From an uncultured Bacteroidia bacterium (GTDB taxonomy: Bacteria > Bacteroidota > Bacteroidia > Bacteroidales > UBA932): a DNA stretch of 5,677 nt. Made by a program: the position numbers and the translations under genes. The notes under the pieces were generated by a model that saw only the letters and a program-made list of their open reading frames with translations, searched no databases and had not been told where the DNA came from. The stretch is from the NCBI GenBank assembly GCA_902766985.1, contig CACXFP010000008.1:1-5677 (forward strand), read 5' to 3'. This document shows, piece after piece, positions 4,991 through 5,677 of this stretch. Numbering within the stretch: position 1 is the first letter of the stretch; each line of letters starts with the position of its first letter.

Positions 4991-5677
4991 TTATTTTATT
5001 ATCCTTTTGATCCTGTTGGCTTCCCTGATCAGGGCATCCAGAGTGGCGGCGTCTCCGGAGCTTATCGCGTCCCGGAATTCCTTCACCTTCTCTATATAGG
5101 TATCTACCCCTTCCAGGACATTATCCTTGTTCTGCAGGAAAATCGGGGTCCACATCGCGGCATTGGACTTGGCCAGCCTCGCGGTAGAGGAGAAACCGCC
5201 GGAAGCCAGGTCGAAGATATGGCTGTCGTCCTTTTCCTTGTCCAGCACGGTAAGGGCGAGGGCGAAAGAAATCACGTGGGACAGGTGGGAGACATAGGCG
5301 ACATGGACGTCATGACTTTCCGAAGTCATGACGGACAGCCTCATATGGAGGGTGTCATACATCTTTTCAACCATGTCCACCGCATCCTTGTCGGACTTCT
5401 GCGCATCAGCCACGATCGCTGCCCGCCCGTCGAAAAGATTCGCCATGGCCGCCCACGGGCCGGAGTATTCGGTTCCAGCCATCGGGTGGGTGGCCACGTA
5501 CCTTCCCCTGCAGGGATGGCCCTCGACGGAAGCGGATATGATCCCCTTGGTAGAACAGGTGTCTATGACGGTCTTGCCGTTATATCCCTTATCCCGGAAG
5601 ATGTCCAGCACCTGCTTGAGCACAAGGACCGCCGAATCCACCGGGATGGATATTATTATAAGGTCGGACCTGTCCAC
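4991..5677 (-). CDS. tyrA: Prephenate dehydrogenase, N-terminus beyond window edge
   Basis: TyrA oxidatively decarboxylates prephenate to 4-hydroxyphenylpyruvate with NAD(P)+, the committed tyrosine step. The visible 228 residues run off the right edge. The GTG at 5677 reads as an internal valine just before SDLIIISIPV, a Rossmann beta strand. The N-terminal GxGxxG and about 50-60 residues are therefore missing. Visible motifs (numbered from the edge) are DTCSTKG with S42, the catalytic histidine H64 in THPMAGTEYSG, the helical SHDVHVAYVSHLSHVISFAL region (121-140), and the SGGFSSTARLAKSN segment with R167, probably the substrate-binding arginine. No ACT domain follows: after about 205 there is only a short helical tail ending RIIK and TAA. 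It overlaps nothing and is followed 2 bases later by the DAHPS-CM gene, so the two form an aromatic operon whose product prephenate feeds TyrA. Arogenate dehydrogenase activity cannot be excluded. Confidence 0.95.
   Translation of the reverse strand: MDRSDLIIISIPVDSAVLVLKQVLDIFRDKGYNGKTVIDTCSTKGIISASVEGHPCRGRYVATHPMAGTEYSGPWAAMANLFDGRAAIVADAQKSDKDAVDMVEKMYDTLHMRLSVMTSESHDVHVAYVSHLSHVISFALALTVLDKEKDDSHIFDLASGGFSSTARLAKSNAAMWTPIFLQNKDNVLEGVDTYIEKVKEFRDAISSGDAATLDALIREANRIKRIIK

Noticed and set aside
3942..5099. A 385-codon plus-strand open frame antisense to the DAHPS-CM gene and the end of tyrA.
   Set aside because: It is long but has no recognisable domain, crosses a real gene boundary, and has no start context. 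Both genes beneath it have complete conserved motifs. It is a by-product of codon usage.
5675..5677. GTG at the right edge as the start of tyrA.
   Set aside because: Starting here would remove the NAD-binding glycine loop. The valine precedes an internal Rossmann strand, so the gene continues beyond the window.

Overview
The window is a stretch of core bacterial housekeeping chromosome that I attribute to a member of Bacteroidota, probably Bacteroidales. Four things support this. The gene block rplM-rpsI-rpsB-tsf has typical Bacteroidota protein forms: L13 beginning MDTQSYKT, and S2 with a long charged tail. A DAHP synthase is fused to a C-terminal chorismate mutase, as known from Porphyromonas and Bacteroides relatives. 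One promoter matches the Bacteroidota consensus exactly (TTG, 19 bases, TAnnTTTG). The visible start codons have A/T-rich upstream sequence without a good Shine-Dalgarno. Base composition is moderate in genes and clearly AT-rich in the short gaps.

Layout, left to right. Bases 1-927 (+) hold the 3' nine-tenths of asd, aspartate-semialdehyde dehydrogenase. Bases 928-1024 form a convergent gap with a bidirectional hairpin terminator. All remaining genes are on the minus strand, read right to left. tyrA (5' end off the window) is followed after 2 bases by the DAHP synthase-chorismate mutase gene. Then come a promoter and terminator hairpin packed into 93 bases, then rplM, rpsI, a 210-base structured gap, rpsB and tsf. 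No gap reaches 300 bases, and I see no RNA genes, CRISPR, mobile elements or long repeats.

There are two functional groups. tyrA and the DAHPS-CM gene provide the entry step of the shikimate pathway, the branch to prephenate and the tyrosine branch, so they form an aromatic amino acid operon. rplM-rpsI-rpsB-tsf encode two small-subunit proteins, one large-subunit protein and an elongation factor, so they form a translation operon driven by the promoter at 3847-3878. asd belongs to the aspartate family pathway (lysine, threonine, methionine, diaminopimelate) and is a separate unit.

I found no new protein system. The two observations most worth a second look are regulatory. One is the way the translation-operon promoter lies inside the 5' arm of the upstream operon's terminator. 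The other is a potentially structured leader in front of rpsB.
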